A stretch of DNA of 64,000 nt from CAYUQT01 sp964596165. Lineage in GTDB: Bacteria; Planctomycetota; Phycisphaerae; UBA1845; JAFGLZ01. The DNA is taken from positions 1 to 64,000 of the forward strand of contig CAZQTW010000011.1 of assembly GCA_964596165.1 (NCBI GenBank). Direction: 5' to 3'. A program made the position numbers and the translations under genes. The notes beneath the pieces were generated by a model. That model was given only the letters and a program-made list of their open reading frames with translations, was not told where the DNA came from and did not search any database. How positions within the stretch are numbered: the stretch's first letter is position 1; each line of letters starts with the position of its first letter. Shown one piece after another: positions 35,643-44,700 of the stretch.

Positions 35643-35668
35643 CAAGAAAGTATTTTATGTCGATACTT
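35643..35668. promoter_or_regulatory. Inverted repeat upstream of the sigma-54 promoter, candidate activator site
   Basis: CAAGAAAGTAT...ATACTTG contains AAGTAT (35648-35653) and ATACTT (35663-35668) as inverted arms, in an AT-rich patch unlike the surrounding GC-rich DNA. It lies about 70-90 bases upstream of the expected start point, the normal place for an enhancer-binding protein. Confidence 0.4.
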
Positions 35669-35738
35669 GTTCGATCAGGGAACGTCGAGAAACAAAATTG
35701 GGTAGCACTACTGCAACCATTCGTCTGATCACAGTTGC

Positions 35739-36125
35739 ATGAATGCTACCGTCGAGTCGATCGAGTTGAAGAGAACAAAGCTCAGACACGAAAATGCCGC
35801 GCCCCTCGCCAGGGTCAGGTCTGTCAGCCCTCAATCCGAGGACCAAAAGCGGGGGCAATGGGACATTCGAGAACTGCGGTTAGGTTGCGGCGCGATGAGG
35901 GCCGGCATCCGCGTTCTGTTGAAGCGCGCCGGGCCGGAGGCTTGCGATCTCAAGACCGTCCTCAGCGCCCGAAGGTTTGGCAGTCTCATTCGTCGTGACA
36001 ACGCCCAGAGAATCGGCTTGATCCCACCGGAAATCGATCACCAGCGGATTCATCCCACAGCCAACATGGTGCCGGCAAGGGCGAAGGGGGCTCTGCTCAC
36101 GCCGAAAGCCCGCCGGCAAGGATAA
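35739..36125 (+). CDS. Unsupported hypothetical frame in the gap between the operon and thi4-like gene
   Basis: A 128-residue frame (MNATVESIELKRTKLRHENA, later AGIRVLLKRAGPEACDLKTV). No family is recognised, there is no clear ribosome-binding site, and the end is rich in Arg/Ala/Pro as in non-coding GC-rich DNA. It is the longest frame in the 690-base gap 35555-36245. It is kept only as a possibility; the gap otherwise holds the promoter region of the operon. Confidence 0.25.
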   Translation: MNATVESIELKRTKLRHENAAPLARVRSVSPQSEDQKRGQWDIRELRLGCGAMRAGIRVLLKRAGPEACDLKTVLSARRFGSLIRRDNAQRIGLIPPEIDHQRIHPTANMVPARAKGALLTPKARRQG

Positions 36126-36245
36126 GGCACCGTCCGACGAACCCGACACGTCGGATTGTCCCTCAACGGGGGTTTCCAAACCGTGTTCGCCGACGCTATG
36201 ATCTTCCCGGACACGTGAACCTGTTAGGTCTGGGGGCTTATCAAC

Positions 36246-37040
36246 ATGCATGACTTTGAAGAAAGCGACGTTTCGCGGGCGATTCTGGAGGCGTACCACG
36301 CCAAGTTTGCCGAAGCCCTTCGGAGCGATGTGGTCATTGTCGGTGCCGGTCCGTCGGGTCTGGTGGCCGCCTGGCGGTTGGCGCGGGCGAGTCGTCGCGT
36401 CGTCGTTCTTGAAAAGCGGCTGAGCCCCGGCGGGGGCGTTTGGGGCGGCAGCCTTGGGATGAACGAGGTCGTCGTTCAGAAGGAGGCACTCGACATCCTG
36501 AACGAGGCGGACGTAAGGCACCGGGCTCGCGGCTGCGTCTTCACGGCCGACGCAATGGAACTGGCCTCGGCGTTGTGTCTGAAGGCCCTCCGCGCCGGGG
36601 CAATCCTCCTCAACCTCACGATGGCCGAAGACCTCTGCGTTCGCGGCGGGCGCGTTACCGGCGTCGTCGCAAACCGATCGATGCTCGGAGAGAATCTGCC
36701 CATCGACCCGATCGTTTTCACCGCCGAGGCCACGATCGATGCTACCGGACACGAGGCCGTTCTGGCCAACTGCCTGCAACGCCGCGGCCTCTTGAAGGAC
36801 GCCCCCACCCGGCTTCCCGGCGAAGGCCCAATGGACGCCCGGGCCGGTGAACAGTTCGTGGTGGACCACGTCACCGAGCTTTATCCCGGCTTGTGGACAA
36901 CCGGCATGAGCGTCTGCGCGTCGCTGGGCGGACCGAGAATGGGTCCGATCTTTGGGGGCATGCTGATGTCCGGGACCGTGGTCGCCGAACAGGTGCTGAA
37001 GGGCATCGCCACGGGCGAACCGAGGCGCCGTCGTGACTGA
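36246..37040 (+). CDS. Thi4-type thiazole synthase family protein (sulfide-dependent type)
   Basis: 264 residues of the Thi4 family. Features in order: SDVVIVGAGPSGLVAAWRLA (FAD/NAD fold, GAGPSG 33-38), SPGGGVWGGSLGMNEVVVQ, IDATGHEAVL and GLWTTGMSVCASLGGPRMGP, with MGPIFGGMLMSG near the end. In yeast and plants a Cys in a C-M-D-P motif gives up its sulfur. Here the matching place reads P-I-D-P (residues 152-155), so the donor cysteine is absent and external sulfide is the likely sulfur source, as in archaeal and anaerobic homologues. That suits a sulfidic habitat and the metal-sulfur cluster genes beside it. It makes the thiamin thiazole precursor from NAD and glycine, or a related adenylated product. 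No TPP riboswitch was seen upstream. Confidence 0.85.
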   Translation: MHDFEESDVSRAILEAYHAKFAEALRSDVVIVGAGPSGLVAAWRLARASRRVVVLEKRLSPGGGVWGGSLGMNEVVVQKEALDILNEADVRHRARGCVFTADAMELASALCLKALRAGAILLNLTMAEDLCVRGGRVTGVVANRSMLGENLPIDPIVFTAEATIDATGHEAVLANCLQRRGLLKDAPTRLPGEGPMDARAGEQFVVDHVTELYPGLWTTGMSVCASLGGPRMGPIFGGMLMSGTVVAEQVLKGIATGEPRRRRD

Positions 37041-37173
37041 GCCACAGTCGTCTGCCGTCGCCCGTTACCCGCTTTGTCTCGCGACACTCGGTTGCCTGGA
37101 ACACACCGGCAAGACACTTCGATGTCATGGCCGCCGCTTGTCGCCGATTGCGGATCGACGAGGGGACGACCGC

Positions 37174-37506
37174 CTACCTTCCGGAATCAGGTTCAGTCCC
37201 ACGTCGTTCAAGCACGCGCCGGAGTGTGTCGGCGATGATCTCCACACGGCCGCGCCGAGCACGGCTCCAGGCCCGTGAAAGTTCAACCGGATCGAAATGC
37301 TCGCGGAGAAACCCTTCGATATCGAACACGCCGCCCCAACAACTCACAACACGTGGGCACGGCAGCGACTGACTCAGGCCCCGACAATAGCCGAATGTGA
37401 CCGGGTTTCCAAGCTGGGGACACCGCGAGATGAGGTGGTGGTCGTAGCGAGCCTCCCGCCGATCCGGCTCATCCGATCGGCTCGGGTGTTCAGGTTGATC
37501 CGACAT
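37174..37506 (-). CDS. Four-cysteine small protein coupled to the sigma-54 activator
   Basis: 110 residues; start at 37506 (MSDQPEHPSRSDEPDRREAR) chosen for GGGAGGATCG directly upstream. Core RCPQLGNPVTFGYCR and LPCPRVVSCWGGVFDIEGFL contains Cys29, 41, 50 and 56, spaced C-x11-C-x8-C-x5-C, followed by a helical tail. Similar small proteins with CPxLG and a second cysteine pair occur beside anaerobic Mrp/MinD genes. It may bind a metal or Fe-S cluster and could be a partner or sensor for the activator, with which it overlaps by 17 bases. Family name unknown. Confidence 0.72.
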   Translation of the reverse strand: MSDQPEHPSRSDEPDRREARYDHHLISRCPQLGNPVTFGYCRGLSQSLPCPRVVSCWGGVFDIEGFLREHFDPVELSRAWSRARRGRVEIIADTLRRVLERRGTEPDSGR

Positions 37507-38971
37507 TCGATCCTCCCTTCCGGGCCGTTCGAGTCTGCCGCGCCCCGCTCTCCTGCGAATCCTCATGCCTACCGCGTCTTCGTGCGGCCCTGCCGTCCCT
37601 TTCCGGCAGCACAAGTCCGAACGATTTCATCTTTCGGAACAACGTGGTCTTGTGCATGCCGAGTTCCCGGGCGGTCGCCAGTCGGTTGTAGTTGTTCCTC
37701 TTGAGCGATTCCAGGATCGCCTGGGCCTCCACCGCGCGAAGCGCACCGGCAACGTCACGGGCCGACGGACGTGAAGCTGCTCGAAGCGCCAGGTCCTCCG
37801 GCAGGTGACGAGGCTCGATCAGTCTGTCGGGACCAAGCACAAAGGCATGCTCGATGATATTCTCCAACTCGCGGATGTTGCCGGGGTACTCGTGGGCCAG
37901 CAAGATTGCCATGGCCTCTTGGCTGATCCCCTCCACGGACTTGCCCTGCAACCGGTTGAACCGAGCGATGAAGTGTTCGGCCAGAAGGGGGATGTCCTCC
38001 TTGCGCCTTCGCAGGGGCGGCAACTCCAGCCTCACCACGTTGATGCGATAGAACAAGTCCTGGCGGAAGGTCCCCTCTCTAACCAGGCAAGTCAGCTCCT
38101 TGTTGGTCGCGGTAATGACCCGAACGTCCGCCTTGACCGACTCCGTGCCTCCGAGGGGCTCGTAAACCTTGTCCTGGAGTACGCGAAGAAGCCGAGTCTG
38201 CAACGCCGGACTGACATCGCCGATCTCATCGAGGAAAAGAGTCCCTCCCTCAGCCAGAGCAAATCGGCCGGGTTTGTCCTTCTGAGCCCCGGTAAATGCA
38301 CCCGCCTTGTATCCGAATAGCTCGGACTCCAACAACGTGTCCGGTAGAGCTCCGCAGTTGACAACGACGAACGGACCCTCGCAACGAGCGCTCAGGTTGT
38401 GGATCGCCCGGGCCAGGAGTTCCTTGCCGGTTCCCGTCTCACCTTGAATCAGAATCGTGCTGTCACTGGCGGCCACGTGAGGCAAGACGCCGAGGATCTT
38501 CCTCATGGAAGCGCTGCGGCTGACCATGTCCCCCAATTCGAATCGGCCTTCCAGCTCCTTGCGAAGTTCCTCCACAACGCTCAAGTCACGGAACGTCTCC
38601 GCCCCTCCGATGACGTTACCCGCCCCGTCCCGAAGAAGGGCCGTCGAGACGCTGATGGGAATACGGCGTCCTTCGGCATCGATGATGAAGGCGGATTGGT
38701 TGATCACCGGCGCGCCGGTGTTCATGGTGCGCCGCAGGGCACAATCGACCTCGCACATGTTCGCCCGAAAGACCTCCGAGCAACGGCGACCGATCGCCTC
38801 ATGGCGCGGAATCCCCGTGATTTCCTCCGCAGCGCGGTTGAATGAGGTGATCCGCCACTCGTGATCGACCGTGAAGACACCGTCGGAGATGCTCTCCAGG
38901 ATGATCTCGGTGGCCGCGGGTGTCGCCGGCAGAGCATCGGGCCTTCGCTCTCTTCTCCTTGGCTTACTCAT
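37490..38971 (-). CDS. PAS-domain sigma-54-dependent transcriptional activator
   Basis: 493 residues. Residues about 20-135 form a PAS domain (ILESISDGVFTVDHEWRITS, FNRAAEEITGIPRHEAIGRR) that includes CSEVFRANMCEVDC, with Cys64, 73 and 77, which could sense redox state or hold a metal cluster. The AAA+ domain has Walker A GETGTGKE (177-184), the sigma-54 contact loop GAFTGA (224-229), Walker B LFLDEIGD (245-252) and RQDLFYRINVVRLELPPLRR. A Fis-type helix-turn-helix (NNYNRLATARELGMHKTTLF) follows. No receiver domain. It most likely activates the cofactor operon from the promoter near 35590, as DVU2106 does for the orange-protein operons. Confidence 0.93.
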   Translation of the reverse strand: MSKPRRRERRPDALPATPAATEIILESISDGVFTVDHEWRITSFNRAAEEITGIPRHEAIGRRCSEVFRANMCEVDCALRRTMNTGAPVINQSAFIIDAEGRRIPISVSTALLRDGAGNVIGGAETFRDLSVVEELRKELEGRFELGDMVSRSASMRKILGVLPHVAASDSTILIQGETGTGKELLARAIHNLSARCEGPFVVVNCGALPDTLLESELFGYKAGAFTGAQKDKPGRFALAEGGTLFLDEIGDVSPALQTRLLRVLQDKVYEPLGGTESVKADVRVITATNKELTCLVREGTFRQDLFYRINVVRLELPPLRRRKEDIPLLAEHFIARFNRLQGKSVEGISQEAMAILLAHEYPGNIRELENIIEHAFVLGPDRLIEPRHLPEDLALRAASRPSARDVAGALRAVEAQAILESLKRNNYNRLATARELGMHKTTLFRKMKSFGLVLPERDGRAARRRGRHEDSQESGARQTRTARKGGSNVGST

Positions 38972-39230
38972 TCATCGTGTCCCGCCTCATGGGCATCCTT
39001 GCGGCGGACCCGCACATGGGTGATGCCGATCGTGTCGGACGCCCCCCCACCGTCCCGCGCCCTTCCGGGTGACATCATCCAGTATACAACGGCCCGCTCC
39101 TAAACGCAGACGGGAGGCAGAGGAACCATGCCAAACGGTGACGCAGCGGATCGAGCTGATGAAGGCCGTTGGAGAACGGGAACTCCGGCAGCTTCGCCCA
39201 ACGAACCCAACGGACGTGTCGCCCCCACGG

Positions 39231-41573
39231 TCAATGCGGCGGCGGACACCACTGGTTCTCGCCCGGCAGGCATTCCGGCTTGGGCGGATACGGCCCCGGG
39301 CCGATCGGCTTGAGGCGCTCCGCCGGGGTACAGGGGCCGCCGGCCCCGTCCGGACAGGTCATGTTCGGCGTGCTGGTGGGCGGCTTGGGCGCCTTGACAA
39401 TGACCTCGTAGACTTGCCCGTCGGGCCCGGTGTAGCACCATGTGTTCGCGATCGGCTTTCCGTATACGTCGAGACAGAGGGTGTTCGGGTCCACGTCAAA
39501 CGACGCGCTCGTCAGGTCGGCACCCGCCAGGAACGCCTGCGTAAAGTCCGTGCCCTGGAGATAGGCCAGGTGGAAGTGCGCGCCCGCCAGCGACGCCCCG
39601 ACGAACTTGCAGTTGACCAGGACGGCGTAATCGAAATTCGCGTTGGAGGCCTTGGCATTGGTGAAGTCCATACCCGACGCGACGCAGCCGGCAAGATCGA
39701 CGCCGTCCATCTTGGCGTTCTGCAAAGTGGCGTTCTTTCCGTACAGGTGGGCGCCGGCCAAGCGAACGTTCCGAAGATCGGCCCCCTCCAGGTTGACGTT
39801 CGGCATGAAGGCGTGATCAAGGATGGCCGGACCGGGATGGTCGGTCGGGCTGGCAGTGCCCAGGAGGATGCCCTGCAAATTGGCCCCCTCTAGGTCGGCG
39901 TAGGCGAGGTGCGCGCCGAGTGCAACCGCGTTGCTCAGGTTCGCCGACTGAAGGTCGGCCTGGTTCAGGACCGCTCCGATCAGCGTCGCGCCGGCCAGAT
40001 TACATTCGCGCATGTCGGCGCCCGTGAAATCCGCACCGTCGCACACTGCTCCCCGCAGGTCGACGCCGGTCATTCGGACATTCCGGAAGGAGCAGCCGGT
40101 CAGGTCGGCACGAGGGGTTATCGTCGCCTTCGACATGTTCGCGCTGTCGAAGTTGCAGTCCTTGAGCGGCTCCGCGCCGGTCAGGTCACAGCCGGCCATG
40201 TTGAGTCCGGTGAAACACATCGCATTGACGTGCTTTACGCCCTTGAGACTGGCGCCCTGGAGGCTCTTGAGATTGCTCCAGTTGACTCCGATGGCGTCGA
40301 TATGGTCCAGCCTGGCGTTCGCCAGGTCGGCGCCCTCGAAGTTCGCGCCCGTCAGGTTTGCGGAGGAGAAGTCGCAGCCCTGCAGGTTCGCTCCGGAAAA
40401 GTCGGCGTTCCCCGACAGTGTCGAGCCCGCGAACGAGACGCCCTGCGCCGCGGCGATTTCCTTGAAGGTACAGTGCCTCAGATCCAGGCCGGAAAAGTCC
40501 GCCCCAGATAGATCCGCGCGGGCAAACGAGCCGTACCAGTACACATAGGGAGAGTGCACGAGCGTCGCCCCACTGAGGTCGGACCCGGTAAAGTCGATCC
40601 ACCTCCAAGTCCCCTGGAACGTCGTCCCCGTCAGATCGCTGGAAACGAAGCTGGCCCCCAACGGCACATCCGTCTGTTCCGCCGCCAGATCGAATGACGC
40701 GCCGGCCATGGCGCATTGATCGAACGTGGCATCCCCCATCCTTAGCGGAGATTGGCAAAGGCTGTCGGAATCCGGCTGCTGGAACCTCGCCCCGGCGAAG
40801 TTGCAGAGCGTCATCCTAACGCCGAAGAAGTTGCAACCGACAAACGAACAATTCGAGAAGTCCTTGTCGGAGAACTCCTGATAGCTTGCTTCCCAGCAGG
40901 AGAACGTCAGCCCGGCGGCCGAATCGCTCACGGTGAGGTTCCAAGGCAGCGGCTTGATCGACCCTCCGGGACAGTCCGTCGCATGTTTCGCCACCTGCGA
41001 CTTGAGAAGCGGCACCCTCCGGGCTTCTCCGGAGAGCGTGAGGAACAGGACGTCACCAGGCGCTTCGGGCAGTCCCTTTTGGGCATGCCGAACGTGCAGC
41101 GTGTAGCGCCCCGGGTCAATCATAACGGCAGGCGCGTCGGCGCCGTTGGTCGCGGCGACTAGTTCGCGCCCTGTTTCGTCACGCAGAACGGCGCTGTGGC
41201 CGCGCTGGTTGCCCAGGGCGAATCGTATCGAGATCTGCATCCGATCGCGGAAATAATAGGGAATCTCGTCCACGCCCGTCTCGTTGCCGGTATCGCCTTC
41301 CTCCGATTCGGCCGCGCGGAGATCGAGCACCACGATATCACCGAGCCCGACAGTCAAATTAGGGTCCGCGGCGAACTCCCGCTCGCAGAAGGCGTTCTTG
41401 CCCCCTCGGGCTACGGAGGCCGGCTCGGGGTCGGGGTTCTGCCACGGCCACACGAAACAGCCGCCGGGTAGCAGCGACAGGGCAACAAGGCAGAGCGCCA
41501 GAGCCCCGGCTCCCGAGAGCAGCGAGACGCACCCATGCCGATTCCAACCGTTGTGCCGATTATTCAGGTCCAT
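39231..41573 (-). CDS. Pentapeptide-repeat lipoprotein
   Basis: 780 residues. A leader with hydrophobic core (GALALCLVALSLLPGGC) suggests a lipid-linked cysteine near residue 39. Residues 60-200 form a beta domain with a carboxylate-rich start. From about residue 225 to 710 there are long runs of pentapeptide repeats, A(D/N)LxG-type, as in GANLQGCDFSSANLTGANFE and RGAVCDGADFTGADM. These fold as a right-handed square beta-helix. The C-terminal tail is Pro/Cys-rich (YPPKPECLPGENQWCPPPH). Biochemical role unknown; surface or periplasmic scaffold, possibly mimicking DNA as some family members do. A partial copy of the tail code lies just upstream, at 41613-41688. Confidence 0.85.
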   Translation of the reverse strand: MDLNNRHNGWNRHGCVSLLSGAGALALCLVALSLLPGGCFVWPWQNPDPEPASVARGGKNAFCEREFAADPNLTVGLGDIVVLDLRAAESEEGDTGNETGVDEIPYYFRDRMQISIRFALGNQRGHSAVLRDETGRELVAATNGADAPAVMIDPGRYTLHVRHAQKGLPEAPGDVLFLTLSGEARRVPLLKSQVAKHATDCPGGSIKPLPWNLTVSDSAAGLTFSCWEASYQEFSDKDFSNCSFVGCNFFGVRMTLCNFAGARFQQPDSDSLCQSPLRMGDATFDQCAMAGASFDLAAEQTDVPLGASFVSSDLTGTTFQGTWRWIDFTGSDLSGATLVHSPYVYWYGSFARADLSGADFSGLDLRHCTFKEIAAAQGVSFAGSTLSGNADFSGANLQGCDFSSANLTGANFEGADLANARLDHIDAIGVNWSNLKSLQGASLKGVKHVNAMCFTGLNMAGCDLTGAEPLKDCNFDSANMSKATITPRADLTGCSFRNVRMTGVDLRGAVCDGADFTGADMRECNLAGATLIGAVLNQADLQSANLSNAVALGAHLAYADLEGANLQGILLGTASPTDHPGPAILDHAFMPNVNLEGADLRNVRLAGAHLYGKNATLQNAKMDGVDLAGCVASGMDFTNAKASNANFDYAVLVNCKFVGASLAGAHFHLAYLQGTDFTQAFLAGADLTSASFDVDPNTLCLDVYGKPIANTWCYTGPDGQVYEVIVKAPKPPTSTPNMTCPDGAGGPCTPAERLKPIGPGPYPPKPECLPGENQWCPPPH

Positions 41574-41612
41574 GATTGATCCTCGTCGTTCCGTTCGATA
41601 CGCGCCGTGGCC

Positions 41613-41688
41613 TCAGTGCGGCGGCGGACACCATTCGTTTTCACCGGGGAGGCATTCCGGCTTCGGCGGATACGGCCCCGGGCCGATC
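41613..41688 (-). pseudogene. Relic copy of the pentapeptide protein C-terminal tail
   Basis: On the minus strand the text encodes IGPGPYPPKPECLPGENEWC followed by PPPH and a stop, almost identical to the tail of the adjacent lipoprotein (39231-39304). About 76 bases match with few changes. It is not attached to any gene here; the upstream gene stops at 41761 in another frame. It is a leftover of a deleted or truncated paralogue, or a local duplication. Confidence 0.7.
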
Positions 41689-41760
41689 AGGGTGTCGACA
41701 GGCTCGGTTCGGGTTCACGCGTCACCTCCCACACAACCGCCGGAGACGAGTCGGGCGACG

Positions 41761-44700
41761 TCAACTTCCGCAAATCGACGGATTGACGATCGTGTTCGGC
41801 GCGTCGCTTCCCGGCGTGGACGGCGTCCACTGCGAGAGCGAAGGTTCGGTCAGGCCGTTTGGGCCGACGAACGACTCGTAGTTGAGCGAATACACCGTTC
41901 GCCAGTAGTCCACGGCGATGCGGGCGGCGGGCACCCCCTCCGTTCGGGACAGCCACACGCCGTCCGGCTTGTAAACATCGAGGAAGTAGTCGGCGGGCTG
42001 CAGGCCCGTGCCCGTATACCCCAGAACGTAGAGGTAGCCGGCCGCCTCAACCTTCATGTCAAGATAGACGGCGGTGTTGGGCGGATCCTTCAACGGCATC
42101 GTGCTGGAGGTCTTGTCGGCGAAATAGGCGACGGCGTTTCCGGTCACGTCGAAAGCCTGGATGCGATTGTTTCCGGCTTCCAGGACAACAATGGTCCCGT
42201 CGGGCGTGACCGAAATGGCCACGGGCGAATTCAAGAGGCCGACGCGAGTCCCAGGTCCCGCCTTCAACGTGGACATGACCGACGTGTCGTCCGGCTTCGG
42301 TTCGTCCTCGAGCTTGATGATCTCCATCTTGTGGCTGCTCGTGTTGACCCCCACGATGTAGCCGGCCGGATGGACGGCGACGGCGTTCATCACCTGGCTG
42401 AACCGTCCCCAACTCCGGATCTGATGCGTGTCCATCGGCGTGGTCTTGTCCAGGACGATCGACCGCACGTGGTAGTCGCCGTTCCGGGCGTCGATGAAAA
42501 AGTTCTTGCCGCGTCCGGACGCCGGACCCATCAGGTCATACGCCATGGCCGGCATCTGTACGTAGCCGCACCCCGACGTCTTCAGTCCGTCGTCGGGCGG
42601 GTTGTTCAGCGAGATGTTGCGCAGCGTGTACAGCAGCGTGGCTCCTCCGGTGTTGTCGCACGTGTGGGTCTGCCCGCCGCCCAGGAAGCCGTAGCCCAGC
42701 ATGCCGGTGAGCTGGCTGACCGTCAGATTCACGAGGCTGCACAGACCGGTGTTGCTCGCGCAGTCCAAGTCTCCGCGGGTGGCCGTCGGGGCCGAGGTGG
42801 CGGACCAGTGGTGGGCACCTCCGGCATACGTCAGCTTCTGGTAGTGCGAGTATTTCGTGTTCTTCGTCAGCGGGACCTGGTTCTCGGTAATCGTGACGGT
42901 CACTGCGCCGGCGGACTCCGGCGTGTTGGGGATCGGACCGACCTTGCCCGTGTTGTCGAGGACGCCGCCGTAACCGGCGATCCAGTCGTCGTCCGAGAGG
43001 AACCAGGTCTCGATCTGAACCGTGCCGCCCTCGGGAACGTTCGTGAAGTTCACGACGATATCGGCCGACGTGGTGCCCGTCAGCTTGCCGCAGTAGTAGC
43101 GGGTCGTCTTCTTGCCGTACAGGGCCCGTACGACGTACTTTCGCGCGACCAGCGGGAAGTGGGTGTCCTTCGGGTCGTGCTTGATCGTCACCTGCGTGTT
43201 CATGGTGGCCGACAGCGTATTGTCGAAAATCGCCGGGGATGCCAGGACCTCCCCGACGGTCTGACCGATCTGCGACACCGTGGCGCCGATGGACAGGGCC
43301 TTCACCGCCCAGCCGACGAACGGGATGGCCTGCACGAGTTCCTCCGCCGTTGCATAGGCCAGGATTCGGGCCAAGAGGGCGGGTATCTTCATGATGACGA
43401 GGCTTACGATGACGTTGGCGACGTCGATGATCACCGGACGAATACTGCCTGAGAAATAGGCGTGAATGGCCTCGCCGCCGGTGATGATGGGAAAGAGAAT
43501 CCCGGCGATCGCCCACTTGATGTCGGGGTCTTTCAGCAGATCCGAAATCCACTTGGAGGATTGAAGGCCCACGCCCAGCGACAGCAGGAGCGTCGGGATC
43601 CCGATATTCAGCACCAACGTCCAGGCCGAAGGATTGGCCGCCTCTTCGCTGAACGCACCGCCGCCCACGCCCAACGACCCGAAGATGATCCGGGCGGACG
43701 TGGCGTCCGCCGGCAGTGTGATGTTGAGCTTCGTCTTTTCCAGAAGGTCGCCCGTCAGGGGGATCCCCATGATCGTACTGTTCGAGTTGACGTCGTCCAG
43801 GTACTGGGAGTTCCTCGACGCAATATCATGCTCGCCGGGGTTCGCCAACGGCAGGACGTTCCCATCGGCGTCCAGGTACTGTGCCCAGGCGGCCGCGCAC
43901 CGCAGGTAAAGGTTGTCCACCGTCAGTCTGACCGCTCGGCTGGCGGCGTCGGTCACTTGGAAATCGTAGTATCGGATGCCGTGCACCCTCGATCCGACGG
44001 CGTCGTGGAGGGCATAGTTGGTCGCCGCTGCCGGCGCCTCCAGCCCCGGCGCCACGCCGTCCGGTCCAACCATGGTGAATCCGTCGGCGGGATGCCACTG
44101 TTGGTCCTGGAAGTCCGCGTCGTCGAAGATCAGCGCCTTGACCTCATCGATCGTGTCGCCGAGCCGCTCGTTGGTTTGATCCGAGGGAACCTGCTCGTAA
44201 ACCGGCTTGCCGTCTGGGCCGATGACGGGGTTCCCGTCCGGGTCCTTTGAAGGGACGATGCGGAGGTAGCCGTTGCTGACGCCCGCCGGCCCCTGCGCCA
44301 TGATACAGTTCACCAAAAGGGTGAACGACGGAGCAACCTCGATCGCGGGATCGACCAGGGCCGCGATCTTCGGATCGAGGTTCATGATGTCCGGATGGTG
44401 GAACACCAGCGATTTGCCGGCGGCGATCCACGTGTTGATGTCGTTGATCCAGGTCAGGACCTGCGCCGTGGCCTCGATGTCTTGGCCGCTCCGGACGCCT
44501 TCCGGCAGTTGGACCCCGTAGGTCCTGAGGAACGTGTGGGAGGACTCGCTGAGGGCGTGCGTCAACAGGCCGGACTCCACCTTCGCCCGCCGCCGCTGCG
44601 CCGCGTGACGCCAGGCGTACGACGGAATGTGGATGCTCGTCATCACCACCGCTTCCACGGGGCCGGTGTCGGTCTCGATCTGCATCGAGACATACCAGTG

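Noticed and set aside
35690..35715. Second, divergent sigma-54 promoter toward 35739.
   Set aside because: Only GG-N10-GC is met; the rest of the -24 element does not fit and the downstream frame is unsupported.
36126..36245. Possible TPP riboswitch before the Thi4-like gene.
   Set aside because: No CUGAGA core and no matching second conserved element in the 120 bases upstream.
35880..36869. 329-residue minus-strand frame over the Thi4-like gene.
   Set aside because: The plus strand carries a full recognised family in this region; the minus frame matches nothing.
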